From the NCBI RefSeq assembly GCF_002608075.1, contig NZ_LAHA01000008.1, positions 96,020 to 160,019 of the forward strand: a DNA stretch of 64,000 bases. The letters are read 5' to 3'. Origin of the DNA: Nostoc linckia z4. Lineage in GTDB: Bacteria > Cyanobacteriota > Cyanobacteriia > Cyanobacteriales > Nostocaceae. The position numbers and the translations under genes are program-made. Below the pieces are notes generated by a model, which did not search any database, was not told the origin of the DNA, and saw nothing but the letters and a program-made list of their open reading frames with translations. Positions within the stretch are counted from its first letter, which is position 1; every line of letters begins with the position of its first letter. This document shows positions 1 to 9,300 of this stretch, piece after piece.

Positions 1-1329
1 GGCAGTTTTAAATTCCGGGCAATCCGCGTCGGTAAAGACACTTTTTTGTCTCAAATAGTCAAAATGGTGCAACAAGCTCAAGGCTCCAAAGCACCTATTC
101 AACGTTTAGCAGATCGAGTGACGGGATGGTTTGTGCCAGCAGTAATAGCCATTGCGATCGCTGCCTTTGTCATTTGGTTTAATGTCATGGGCAACTTGAC
201 ATTAGCCCTAATCACCACAGTAGGTGTGCTGATTATCGCTTGTCCCTGTGCCTTGGGTTTAGCTACTCCAACTTCAGTAATGGTAGGAACGGGCAAGGGC
301 GCAGAAAATGGCATCTTAATTAAAGGTGCTGAAAGTCTAGAACTTGCTCATAGAATCCAAACCATTGTGCTAGATAAAACTGGAACTTTAACACAGGGAA
401 AACCTACTGTTACTGACTTTGTTACTGTTAATGGCACAGCTAATAGTAACGAGTTAAAACTTTTACAATTGGCAGCGTCCGTAGAACGAAATTCAGAACA
501 TCCATTAGCTGAAGCCGTGGTTAAGTATGCCCAATCTCAGCAAGTAGAACTGACAGAGGCTCAAAAATTTGAAGCGATCGCCGGGAGTGGTGTCCAAGGA
601 ATTGTTTCAGATCACCTAGTACAAATTGGTACTCAACGTTGGATGGAAGAATTAAATATCGACACTCGCACTCTCCAAGAGCGCAAAGCCTCTCTAGAAG
701 CTGCTGGAAAAACGGCTATTTTAATTGCTGTAGATGGGCAAATTCAAGGCTTGATGGGAATTGCTGATGCACTTAAACCTTCTTCAGTAGCAGTTGTAAG
801 AACGCTACAAAAGCTAGGTTTAGAAGTAGTTATGTTAACAGGGGATAATCGCAAAACAGCAGAAGCGATCGCCAGAGAAGTTGGTATCAGACGTGTAGTT
901 GCAGAAGTTCGACCTGACCAAAAAGCGTCTCAAGTACAAGCATTGCAAGCAGAGGGGAAAATTGTCGCAATGGTGGGTGATGGTATCAATGATGCTCCAG
1001 CACTAGCTCAAGCGAACGTGGGGATTGCAATTGGTACAGGAACAGATGTAGCGATCGCTGCCAGCGATATTACCCTGATCTCTGGAGACTTGCAAGGTAT
1101 TGTTACCGCAATTCAATTGAGCCGTGCCACTATTGGCAATATCCGCCAAAATCTCTTCTTTGCCTTTATTTATAACGTTGCTGGGATTCCCATTGCTGCC
1201 GGAGTTTTGTTTCCTGTCTTTGGCTGGTTACTCAACCCAATTATTGCGGGTGGAGCGATGGCTTTTAGTTCTGTTTCTGTTGTGACGAATGCCTTACGCT
1301 TGCGTAACTTTCACCCGAAAAGTATCTAA
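1..1329 (+). CDS. copA: Copper-exporting P1B-1 ATPase, 5' end outside window
   Basis: The reading frame is open from the first base, so this is the C-terminal part of a longer protein; the TTG at 46 is internal. Visible are the end of the actuator domain, the membrane metal-site motif CPC in IACPCALGLATP, the phosphorylation motif DKTGTLTQG, the hinge motif TGDN and GDGINDAP. The last membrane helices carry YN and MAFSSVSVVTNAL, the signature of the Cu(I)/Ag(I) subgroup. In this family Cu(I) is moved out of the cytosol using ATP. A membrane cupredoxin follows 24 bases later in the same direction, a common partnership. N-terminal metal-binding domains, if any, lie outside the window. Confidence 0.95.
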   Translation, partial: GSFKFRAIRVGKDTFLSQIVKMVQQAQGSKAPIQRLADRVTGWFVPAVIAIAIAAFVIWFNVMGNLTLALITTVGVLIIACPCALGLATPTSVMVGTGKGAENGILIKGAESLELAHRIQTIVLDKTGTLTQGKPTVTDFVTVNGTANSNELKLLQLAASVERNSEHPLAEAVVKYAQSQQVELTEAQKFEAIAGSGVQGIVSDHLVQIGTQRWMEELNIDTRTLQERKASLEAAGKTAILIAVDGQIQGLMGIADALKPSSVAVVRTLQKLGLEVVMLTGDNRKTAEAIAREVGIRRVVAEVRPDQKASQVQALQAEGKIVAMVGDGINDAPALAQANVGIAIGTGTDVAIAASDITLISGDLQGIVTAIQLSRATIGNIRQNLFFAFIYNVAGIPIAAGVLFPVFGWLLNPIIAGGAMAFSSVSVVTNALRLRNFHPKSI

Positions 1330-1353
1330 AGTAATCGTAGAGGAATTTAGCAA

Positions 1354-1863
1354 ATGTTTAACAAAAGTAAGGTTTTTGCGAGCATTGCCGGACTAGGACT
1401 TCTGTTTGGTACAGTATCAAGCACAGCAACAGCACAAATGCCAACACATTCATCAGAACAGACTAATCAATTTCGCCGCATTGAGCAACCCTTAGCATTA
1501 AAAATTGGCGTTACTTTAGGCGGAGTAGGATTAATTGGATTAGAACTGTGGTGGTTTCTATTCAGTAAGAATAAAGCTATAAAAGCTAATCTTGGTCAAG
1601 GGATACAGGAGCTAACAATTAATGTAGATGGAGGCTATGAACCTTCTCGCGTGATTGTTAAATCTGGTCAACCTGTACGGCTAAATTTCTTTCGCCGCGA
1701 CCCCAGTAGCTGTTTGGAGAAAGTGTTATTACCTGATTTTCACATTGCTCAAGATTTAGCTCTTAATCATGTCACTCCCATTGAATTTACACCTTCTAAA
1801 CCAGGTCAATATCAATTTACCTGTGGAATGAATATGTTTCGTGGTGTGGTAGAAGTCCAGTAG
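1354..1863 (+). CDS. Membrane-anchored cupredoxin-like copper protein
   Basis: A 169-residue exported protein. It has an N-terminal signal segment (residues 5-27, ending near TATA), a second hydrophobic helix around residues 50-70, and a C-terminal cupredoxin-like beta domain (about 85-169). Possible copper ligands are Cys and His in SSCLEK and DFHIAQ and the motif CGMNMF near the end, the layout of the EfeO/plastocyanin-like group. The start is supported by GAGGAA about 10 bases upstream. It sits 24 bases after the copper ATPase and is probably co-transcribed. Its likely role is binding copper on the periplasmic or lumenal side; the metal is inferred, not shown. Confidence 0.8.
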   Translation: MFNKSKVFASIAGLGLLFGTVSSTATAQMPTHSSEQTNQFRRIEQPLALKIGVTLGGVGLIGLELWWFLFSKNKAIKANLGQGIQELTINVDGGYEPSRVIVKSGQPVRLNFFRRDPSSCLEKVLLPDFHIAQDLALNHVTPIEFTPSKPGQYQFTCGMNMFRGVVEVQ

Positions 1864-1924
1864 TAAAGAAATTAGTAGAAAATGGCTTACAAGCGTTCGT
1901 TCTTAAATCAGAATAACTTGTGAT

Positions 1925-2545
1925 TCAGCGACTAGCTGTTGCTACCATCAATCCCCATATCAATCCAAAACGAATCTTAGTAGCACGACAAATATTAAAA
2001 CCTGCGGATGTAAGTAGCTCATGAAATTCAGCTTGAGAGTAACACTGCTTGTATACTGGATCAAAAATTTTCAGTATTATGTCGCAGATTTGACATACTA
2101 AATAATCTCTGCACCAATCTAAAATCACTAATTTACCATCCGGCTTCAGAACCCTTTTCATTTCTGCTAATGCAGCGTCAGGATCATCAAAATAGTGAAA
2201 CGAACTAGCAGATACGACCACATCGAAACTGTTACTTGCAAAGGGTAATGCTAAGACTGATGCGTTGTAAAATGAGACATTGGGATAGTCACAAAATTTT
2301 TGTTTAGCCACAAGTAGCATCTTGTCTGAAATGTCTACTCCGACCATCTGCTGCGCCGGTTGTTCAGTTAGAATCAGCCGCTCAAACTCCCCTGTCCCAC
2401 AAGCGATATCCAGCACAACATCTGATGGAGATATCTGCGCCCAGTTTTTGAGAAACGACAACGTATTCGCAACGTAATTACTCCAGCGTTGATCGTATAC
2501 TGCCGCTAACCGATCGTACTGCTTACGAACTTTAGTTTCGGTCAT
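1925..2545 (-). CDS. Class I SAM-dependent methyltransferase
   Basis: A 206-residue protein with the Rossmann methyltransferase core. Motif I is VLDIACGTGEFE (about 44-55), then VGVDISDKML, a loop with ALPFASNSFDVVVS, and MKRVLKPDGKLVILDW. This is the Methyltransf_11/UbiE-like pattern. GAGG lies 9 bases before the ATG. The substrate cannot be read from the sequence. It is convergent with the cupredoxin gene, with 61 bases between the two stops. No arsenite-methyltransferase cysteine set is evident, so ArsM is unlikely. Confidence 0.8.
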   Translation of the reverse strand: MTETKVRKQYDRLAAVYDQRWSNYVANTLSFLKNWAQISPSDVVLDIACGTGEFERLILTEQPAQQMVGVDISDKMLLVAKQKFCDYPNVSFYNASVLALPFASNSFDVVVSASSFHYFDDPDAALAEMKRVLKPDGKLVILDWCRDYLVCQICDIILKIFDPVYKQCYSQAEFHELLTSAGFNICRATKIRFGLIWGLMVATASR

Positions 2546-2906
2546 ACTGAACCTCTAGCTTCTTTCATAAACTGAAATATATACTTAATACTTAAGTACA
2601 GCGACTTCATAGTAGCGTGCGAGCAACAAGGTATTAGCGCGGCTTTTTATCCTGCTGACTTAACATGGCACACTTTGGAGTTAATTAGCTAATCTATGAC
2701 AATCAAAATTATATTTTTAATGAGGTTCTTAAAGAACTTAGTATTTAAATACATCGATAGCTCAGTACATGAAAAGAGCTAACTTAAACGCTATTTTTTA
2801 GTATAAATATATACTATTAGTTTGTTTCTAGCTAGAAACAAACTAATAGCTCACTTGCACGAATTCGCCACTCGAACGGGTAGTGAATTCCTTGTTCCTA
2901 CTGCTT
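2546..2906. other. Intergenic region with a perfect palindrome
   Basis: A 361-base AT-rich gap between two minus-strand genes. No gene-like frame was found. It holds the 36-bp perfect palindrome listed separately, an adjacent short palindrome (GTATAAATATATAC), and an imperfect inverted repeat around 2861-2890 built on two GAATTC ends that could help end transcription of the thioredoxin-like gene. Confidence 0.6.
2814..2849. repeat. 36-bp perfect palindrome
   Basis: The left half reads CTATTAGTTTGTTTCTAG and the right half is its exact reverse complement, with no loop bases. It lies 57 bases beyond the stop of the thioredoxin-like gene and about 270 bases before the methyltransferase start. 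It could be a cruciform, a protein-binding palindrome or the tip of a small repeat element. It is AT-rich and lacks the GC stem of an ordinary intrinsic terminator. Confidence 0.85.
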
Positions 2907-3158
2907 CTAATTTAATGGTTGACCTACACCAACAGCTTGGAGTTGCTCTCGACTGGGTTTGCCAGTCATAACTAGTTTTCCATTAATTGCGATCGCAGGC
3001 ACTGCATTCACTCCATACTGCTGGGCTTTCTCCTGCTCTTGTCGCAGGTTATAGACTGATACTTCACAATTAGGGCAAGTCAATTCTTGCACCAATTGAA
3101 CTGTTTCATCGCAAAGAGGACAGTCAGCAGTAAAAATCTCAACTTGACGTTTTGTCAT
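2907..3158 (-). CDS. Small thioredoxin/glutaredoxin-like protein
   Basis: An 83-residue protein of the thioredoxin fold. It has the redox motif CPLC (FTADCPLCDET) near the N-terminus, a second pair CPNC (LTCPNCEV), a cis-proline segment AVPAIAING and a C-terminal helix (REQLQAVGV). A TTG upstream extends the frame, but the ATG at 3158 is preferred because GGTGG lies 6 bases before it. It probably acts as a thiol reductant or metal-binding redox protein. A MerR-type promoter (3189-3220) faces this gene, divergent from the YtkA-like lipoprotein, which places it in the same metal response as the genes to the right. Confidence 0.8.
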   Translation of the reverse strand: MTKRQVEIFTADCPLCDETVQLVQELTCPNCEVSVYNLRQEQEKAQQYGVNAVPAIAINGKLVMTGKPSREQLQAVGVGQPLN

Positions 3159-3188
3159 GATGTCCACCAAAATTCTTTTTACTCATTC

Positions 3189-3220
3189 ATTCTGAAGCCT
3201 CTAGCTAACTATAGAGTCAA
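3189..3220 (-). promoter_or_regulatory. MerR/ZntR-type promoter for the thioredoxin-like gene
   Basis: On the minus strand: TTGACT (-35), a 20-bp spacer containing the dyad CTCTA/TAGAG, then CAGAAT (-10), 30 bases before the start codon. A 19-20-bp spacer with a dyad between the boxes is the hallmark of promoters activated by MerR-family regulators (the E. coli zntA promoter has 20). Three more copies lie at 3336, 4018 and 9555. Confidence 0.7.
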
Positions 3221-3335
3221 CCCTTTTTTACTTTCTGAATTTATTCTTTGACTTGCACTTAATGATAATTAAAGTGACAGTGCTATCCAAAGATATTGCA
3301 ATGAAATATTAAGAGAAATTCTCGCTTATATCTAC

Positions 3336-3367
3336 TTGACTCTACAGCCGACTTGAGGGTTTAACAT
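3336..3367 (+). promoter_or_regulatory. MerR/ZntR-type promoter for the YtkA-like lipoprotein
   Basis: TTGACT (3336-3341), a 20-bp spacer with an imperfect dyad (CTCTA near the left box, AGGGT near the right box), then TAACAT (3362-3367). The start codon of the lipoprotein follows at 3434. The arrangement matches the sites at 9555 (+) and 3189 (-). Confidence 0.7.
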
Positions 3368-3433
3368 CGCTTTAATTTACTTATTTTAAGTATTCTCAAA
3401 TTGATCGTTACCGTCCGTGAGGAAATAAATAGC

Positions 3434-3925
3434 ATGAAATCTTTCAAGTGGCTCTTAATCGTTATAGGAAGCATGGGAGTAATTTCTTTGGGAGCTTGTA
3501 GTAATGGACAACAGGTAGATAATTCAGGTAATAATCCGACTGTCTCTTCCTCAAAGACCACGACAGGTAGTCAGGTGATTGAACCTGCTACCCAAACAGG
3601 AGAGGCTCACATGATTCTAAATACGGAAGCGACACCCCTCAAAACTGGAAAAAGTACTCTCATGCTCAACGTTACAGATGCCAAGAGTGGTAAGCCTTTA
3701 GCTGTCAAAAATGTAGCGGTTGAAATGGTTATGTCTGAGCAAGAAATGAAGGCAATGGGTATGGAAGGAGTAGGAACTGCAAAAACACAAATCAAGCCAA
3801 CATCCTCACCCGGTATGTTTGAAATTCAAAGCAGTCTACCTTATGGTGGTAACTGGCAACTGAAGGTGAACCTCAAAGATATCCAGCCTACTGCTAGTGC
3901 TGTCTTTAATGTAGCTGTTAAGTAG
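3434..3925 (+). CDS. YtkA/FixH-like periplasmic lipoprotein
   Basis: A 163-residue lipoprotein. The N-terminus MKSFKWLLIVIGSMG leads to the lipobox LGAC, so Cys is the predicted lipidated residue. A Ser/Thr/Asn linker follows, then a beta-sandwich YtkA-like domain (about 60-163) with a Met-rich loop, VMSEQEMKAMGMEG. The start at 3434 is chosen because it begins the signal peptide and is preceded by TGAGGAAA; the longer frame from 3401 adds residues unlike a signal peptide. The same kind of domain is fused to the C-terminus of the adaptor at 4575, so this may be a free periplasmic partner of that efflux pump. Metal binding through the Met residues is inferred. Confidence 0.75.
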   Translation: MKSFKWLLIVIGSMGVISLGACSNGQQVDNSGNNPTVSSSKTTTGSQVIEPATQTGEAHMILNTEATPLKTGKSTLMLNVTDAKSGKPLAVKNVAVEMVMSEQEMKAMGMEGVGTAKTQIKPTSSPGMFEIQSSLPYGGNWQLKVNLKDIQPTASAVFNVAVK

Positions 3926-4017
3926 TCAGACTAAATTTTTGTAGCTAAGACATCTAACAATTCATTAGTAATACAAAATTTTGTCAAAAAAGTTTACAAA
4001 AATTCAAGCTCTAGGAG

Positions 4018-4049
4018 TTGACTTTACAGCTGACTATAGACTCTATGGT
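4018..4049 (+). promoter_or_regulatory. MerR-type promoter of the merR-adaptor-RND operon
   Basis: TTGACT (4018-4023), a 20-bp spacer including ACAGCTGACTATAG, then TATGGT. It lies 34 bases before the regulator's start codon. Sequence and spacing match the three other sites nearby, so the regulator probably activates its own operon. Confidence 0.65.
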
Positions 4050-4082
4050 TAGAGCAACGCATAGTAGTAAAAGTCAAGAACT

Positions 4083-4574
4083 ATGGTTGTTGTAGTGGAA
4101 CAATTTTGTTGTCAAGCATCATCCCCAAAAAAACTGCTGAAAATAGGTGAGCTAGCAAAGCAAACCGATGTCGCAGTGGGAACAATCCGGTATTACGAAA
4201 GCTTAGGATTGCTAACACCAGTTGAAAGAAGTGAAAATGGCTATCGTTATTACGATGCCGAAGCGATCAAGCGATTGCAATTCATCAAAAAAGCCCAATC
4301 TTTACAGTTTTCCCTCTCTGAAATTCAACAAATAGTTGGTGTTCGCTCTCACGGTAGCCCCGCTTGCCCATTGGTCAGGGGCTTACTGAAAAAGAAAATA
4401 GCTGATCTTGAGGAGCAGATTTATCGCATGAAGGCGCTGAAGGAGGAGCTAGAAGCATATCAAGAAAGCTGGTCAAGCCGACCCTTGGACGACCCATGCA
4501 GCAAAGAGCTTTGTAGCATGATTGAGGAAGTTGCTTGTCGGGATATACCTGTTCAGAATCTACGAGGAGAGTAA
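4083..4574 (+). CDS. MerR-family heavy-metal transcription regulator
   Basis: A 163-residue regulator. The winged helix-turn-helix is at about 19-90 (LKIGELAKQTDVAVGTIRYYESLGLL, shown here only by its landmarks LKIGELA and TIRYYE), followed by the long dimerization helix (IADLEEQIYRMKALKEELE). Cysteines that could hold metal are CC at residues 9-10, C98 in SPACPL, and two in DPCSKELCSM in the C-terminal loop. The latter two positions are where ZntR/PbrR/CadR-type sensors bind Zn, Cd or Pb. Its stop codon directly abuts the adaptor start, so the two are translated as one operon. It probably drives the four promoters with 20-bp spacers. The metal cannot be read directly. Confidence 0.88.
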   Translation: MVVVVEQFCCQASSPKKLLKIGELAKQTDVAVGTIRYYESLGLLTPVERSENGYRYYDAEAIKRLQFIKKAQSLQFSLSEIQQIVGVRSHGSPACPLVRGLLKKKIADLEEQIYRMKALKEELEAYQESWSSRPLDDPCSKELCSMIEEVACRDIPVQNLRGE

Positions 4575-6356
4575 ATGTCTGGAACTACTGACGAGGATAA
4601 AAACTCTCGCATCAAAGCAGAAAACGAGCAAATTCCTCTTTCTGACCTTTCTCCTCTTGAGGCAGAAACACCCGATCGGGTCAGTAATCATGACAATGCT
4701 AACTTGGTTGAAATTAAGCCGCTCAAAAAGTCCATTTTATCCGTCAAAACGGGTATTACACTTGCAGTTTTTGTAGCACTAATCGGTGGCATCTCAATAG
4801 TAACCAAGCAGTTCAAACCCTCTTCTTCTATGGCTGGGATGGAAGATATGAAAGGGATGTCAATGGAAGATATGATGCGGGTGGACGGCTCTTCTAATCC
4901 CACCCCGGTCAAAGTCGAGTCCATCCAGCCTGGTTTAATGGAAGCAAGTGTGCGTTATACCGGGACAGTGCGTCCTTACCTGGAAGTGACTGTATATCCA
5001 CGAGTGGGTGGGCAGTTGACTGAATACTCTGCCTACCCAGGAAGTAAAGTAAAAGCAGGACAAGTGCTGGCTCGGCTAACTGCGACGGAACTTTCTGATG
5101 AGGTAGAGGAAGCAACCACGGAAATGGAGGCTGCCAAAGCTGAGGAGCAAGCTAGCAGAAAAGAACTGGATGAGCAACGTCAAGAAATAGAACGGATGTC
5201 AGCCGAGTCAACTTACTTAGAAAAAAGAGTACAGCGAACTGAGCAGGTTTTATTAAATTCCGGGGCGATCGCCCGTAATGACTTTGACAGACAAAAAAGC
5301 GAGGCAACATCAGCCAAGGCGGCTCTAGGCGCTGCAAAAGTTAAATTAGAACGGATGCAAGCCCAGATAGCTAAAGCTCAAGCTCAGGTAGCTCAGGCTA
5401 AAGTAAAAATTCAGCGTCTTAAGGTTATAGAAAGTTACAAAATAATTACATCTCCGATTACAGGCATTGTACAGGAGCGCATGGCAGATCCTGGTGTAGT
5501 GGTACAACCTGGGATGGGGATTCTCAAAATCGGAAACTATAGTAAAGTTCGTCTCCAAGCAAATGTTGCCCAGCAAAACCTAGCGGGTGTAGAAATTGGT
5601 TCGCCAATTGTAGCGCATGTGATTGGCAACTTCACTAAAACCATCAAAGGTAGGGTGACAAGCATTTTCCCAAAAGCTGGAGAAGAAACTCGCACAGTTA
5701 CAGTCGAGGCAGTTGTAGATAACCCTGGTGGACAGGTTTTGGCAGGGCAGGCTGTGGAGATGCAAATTATTACAGCCTATAAACGCAATGCTTTGTCGGT
5801 TCCCCAAGCAGCAGTGATTGAATCCGAAACTAAGCCAGCTGTATGGGTATTAGCAGGTAAATCAGCTAAACGCAAATTTATTACCACAGGATTAACCAGC
5901 GGCGATCGCGTAGAGGTAACTAGCGGTTTGCAACCCAGCGATTTGGTTATTACTTCGGGACAGGAAAGACTAATTGAAAATGCATCGGTGGCGGCTATTG
6001 ATGATTCTGGTCAACCAGTTGCCTCATTGAGTAGCACTGTACAAGGCAACACTCAAATTAAGTTAGTCAGCCCGCAAGGCAAAGCAGTATCTGGTGATAA
6101 TCAACTGGTTCTGGAAATCCAAGACTCTAAAACCAAGAAGCCTATAAAAGTTGAAGGTTTAGAAGTTAGCGTCACTATGCCAATGAAGAATTCCTCTCCC
6201 ATGTCTACTGATGTAGAAGTAAAACCTGATACTCAATTAGGTCGTTTTAAAGTCAATACCTATTTGGGTATGAGTGGAAAGTGGGAAGTAACTGCCAAAG
6301 TCAAAGACTCGTCACGAATTGGCAGTGGTTCTTTCACGCTGGATAATCGCCCATAG
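4575..6356 (+). CDS. RND efflux adaptor with C-terminal YtkA-like domain
   Basis: A 593-residue membrane-fusion protein. Order of parts: a cytosolic tail of about 50 residues, one membrane helix (57-77), a Met-rich stretch (86-101: GMEDMKGMSMEDM), a lipoyl/barrel-sandwich half, a long coiled-coil hairpin (about 190-290, rich in Ala, Glu, Gln and Lys), the second barrel half (ITSPITGIVQERMADPG), a beta-barrel, and a C-terminal YtkA-like beta domain (about 490-593). The start codon directly follows the MerR stop, with GGAGAG inside the merR end as binding site. It should link the RND permease 12 bases downstream to an outer-membrane channel. The Met-rich stretch recalls CusB/CusF copper chemistry. 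The C-terminal fusion is not usual for this family. Confidence 0.88.
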   Translation: MSGTTDEDKNSRIKAENEQIPLSDLSPLEAETPDRVSNHDNANLVEIKPLKKSILSVKTGITLAVFVALIGGISIVTKQFKPSSSMAGMEDMKGMSMEDMMRVDGSSNPTPVKVESIQPGLMEASVRYTGTVRPYLEVTVYPRVGGQLTEYSAYPGSKVKAGQVLARLTATELSDEVEEATTEMEAAKAEEQASRKELDEQRQEIERMSAESTYLEKRVQRTEQVLLNSGAIARNDFDRQKSEATSAKAALGAAKVKLERMQAQIAKAQAQVAQAKVKIQRLKVIESYKIITSPITGIVQERMADPGVVVQPGMGILKIGNYSKVRLQANVAQQNLAGVEIGSPIVAHVIGNFTKTIKGRVTSIFPKAGEETRTVTVEAVVDNPGGQVLAGQAVEMQIITAYKRNALSVPQAAVIESETKPAVWVLAGKSAKRKFITTGLTSGDRVEVTSGLQPSDLVITSGQERLIENASVAAIDDSGQPVASLSSTVQGNTQIKLVSPQGKAVSGDNQLVLEIQDSKTKKPIKVEGLEVSVTMPMKNSSPMSTDVEVKPDTQLGRFKVNTYLGMSGKWEVTAKVKDSSRIGSGSFTLDNRP

Positions 6357-6368
6357 GAGCTTTTTTAA

Positions 6369-9300
6369 ATGAAAATTGGCTCAATTGTGCGCTGGTCGAT
6401 CCGGAACCCAGTGATTTTGTTAGCGTTGTATGTTGGCATTCTTGCCCTAGCTGTCCTGGCGCTATTTCAGCTACCAGTGCGGATGATGCCCTACCTTCAA
6501 AGTCCTTTAGTTGCTATTGTAACGATGGCTTCTGGTTCATCTCCCCAAGAGGTAGAGACTTACATTAGCAAGCCAATCGAACAGCGGATGACGGTGCTAG
6601 ACGGTGTGCGCTTTGTCCGCTCTAGTTCCCAGCAAGATATGTCCCTAGTGACAGTGCAGTTTGCTTGGGGTCAAGATATGCAGCGATCGCTTGGAGCTGT
6701 GCAAAGTGTGATGAAATCGGCGGAAGGCGATATCACTATCGATGGGTTCAGCACACGTTCTTACTGGGTTCTACCCATTGACCCTCTCAACCGTCCTGTC
6801 CTGACCTTAGCATTGCGAGGGTCAGGATGGGACCCGGTACGTCTACGCGATTTTGCCGACAATATTTTAGTCGATCGGCTTAAACAATTACCTGATGTTC
6901 AGGCTGTATCTATTTTTGGCGGATACCGACGGCAATTGCAAATAATCGTAGATCGAGAAAAGTTAGCAGCCTATGGTCTTTCAATTTTGCAAGTGCGGGA
7001 TGCAATCGACCGTAACAATATTTCCAAGGGTGCTGGAGTACTAACCAAAGGCGATCGCGAAATTTTGGTACGTAGCGATGAACGCGCTTTGGGTAGTCAG
7101 ACTGTTTTAGATTATCCTATTTTCAATCAAGGCGATCGCATTGTCTATATTCGAGATGTAGCTACCGTCAAAGATTCTTATGAAGAACGGCGTAGTGGCT
7201 ATCGCTACAACGGTTCACCAGCATTAGGAATTAATGTTATTCAAAAACCTGATGCCAGTTCTCCTCAAGTAATTGAGCGCGTGCGAGCCGAACTCAAGCG
7301 CATCCAGACTCAGTATTCTGGCATTGAGTTTAAGGAAGCCTACGATAACTCCCACCTGGTCGAGATTATCAAAGAAGGCACAATTGCAGAATTGCTGATC
7401 AGCGTAGCTTTAGCTGGGCTAGTGATTTTGATTTTTTTGGAGGATTTTCGAGCAACCGCAATGGTACTCATTTCCATTCCCACCTCATTGGCAATATCGA
7501 TTCTGCCGTTTGTGCCGATGGGAATGTCCTTGAATTCTTCGACTCTGATTGGCGTGCTGTTAGCGATTGGGCGGCTAGTAGATGACTCGATTGTAGTGAT
7601 TGAATCAGTCGAGCGCAAGCTGAAACAGGGTAGAAAGCCCTTCCACGCAGCGATTGAAGGAACGCAGGAAGTATTTTTGGCGATCGCCGCAGCTACAGCA
7701 GTGATGGTTGCGGCATTGGCTCCAATGACTTTTGCTGGCGGACTAACAGGAATAATGTTTGTCGGGATTGTTTGGCCGATTATTTATGCCTTGTTAGCTT
7801 CTCTAATTGTGTCGCTGACTTTGACACCCCTGATGGCAACTTACTTTTTAAAACCTCACCACGAGCATCAACACAAAGCAACTTTACTAAAACGACTCCT
7901 CACCCCATTTCGTCAGGGGTTTGGGTGGTTGGAAACAAGTTATGCATCTATGCTGGATTTGGCATTAAAAAATCGGGGGATAGTTTTAGCTGTGGCGATC
8001 GCCTTCATCTACTTGGGCTACAGTTTGTACCCTTTTGTAGGTCAAGAGATGATGCCTTTGGCGGACTCTGGTCAATTTATGGTGACTGTGGAAGCTCTTG
8101 CAGGGACATCTTTCGCTAAGACTGATGCGATCGCCCAAAAGTTTGAGCAGATTCTCCAAAAGCAGCCGGAAGTTGAGAAAATATCTTCAGAAGTAGGGTT
8201 TGAACTCACTAGCAACAGCACTTATTTCAGTGGTTATAGCATGGGTGGGGTAAACAGCGCCTCAATGATTGTGACTCTCAAAGACCGAGGCGAAAGAACC
8301 CGCGATATCTGGCAAGTGATTGATGCTGTAGAAGCTCTTGCTCGTCGTACCATTCCTGGTATCCGACGTATTGCTATGCAACCAATGGGAGTAGATGTCA
8401 TGGCTACTTCCGCCGCGCCTGTGCAGCTGGCAGTCTATGGGGAGGATTTAGATATTTTACACCGCCTCGCCGACCAAGTTTTAAGCATTGCCGAGAAAAC
8501 TCCTGGGTTGAAAATGGCTCACACTAGCTCGACAATGACTCAACCTGAATATCAACTAAAAGTTGATCGCCGTCGTGCTATGGAACTGGGACTCAGTGTT
8601 GCAGAAGTAACTGAACAAGCTCGCTACGCTTTGCAGGGGGGATATACTCAACAATACTATAATTTACCTAATCGCAGGCTGAACTCTATATTAGTGCGCT
8701 ACAACCAGAAAGACCGAGGGAACGCTCAAGACTTAGCTGCAACTTACTTGACAACCCAAGATGGAAAACAAGTACCTCTTAGTACGGTGGTTACTCTTGA
8801 GAGTCGCAAGGGGCCTAGCCTAATTGAACATGTCAATGGTCGTCGGGTAGTCTACGTCAATGGATTTTATCGTAAGCACGCTCCAGCCTCGATGGATCTA
8901 TCAATGACAGTGGCAATGCAAGCTGGTGCTGAACTTGATTTTCCCCCTGGATACGGTCTGGACTCAATGGGTGATATGACTGACATGATGATTGAGTTCG
9001 CTCGGTTGCTTAGAGGGCTTGTGCTTTCCCTAATACTTATTTATCTCATCTTAGTAGTTCAGTTTGGCTCATTCATCCAGCCCCTTAACATGATGCTGTC
9101 AATTCCCTTAGAACTAGCGGGGGTATTTGGAGCTTTATTGCTAGCTGGGCAGACATTTTCGACAGTTTCTATTTTAGGGATTATCATTCTGTCAGGAATT
9201 GATGTGGCTGGAGCAATCTTGCTGATTGATTTAATTTTGACAAAACGTCGGCAGAAAATCTCTAGAGATGTCGCTATTCAAGAAGCTGCCCCTATCAGAC

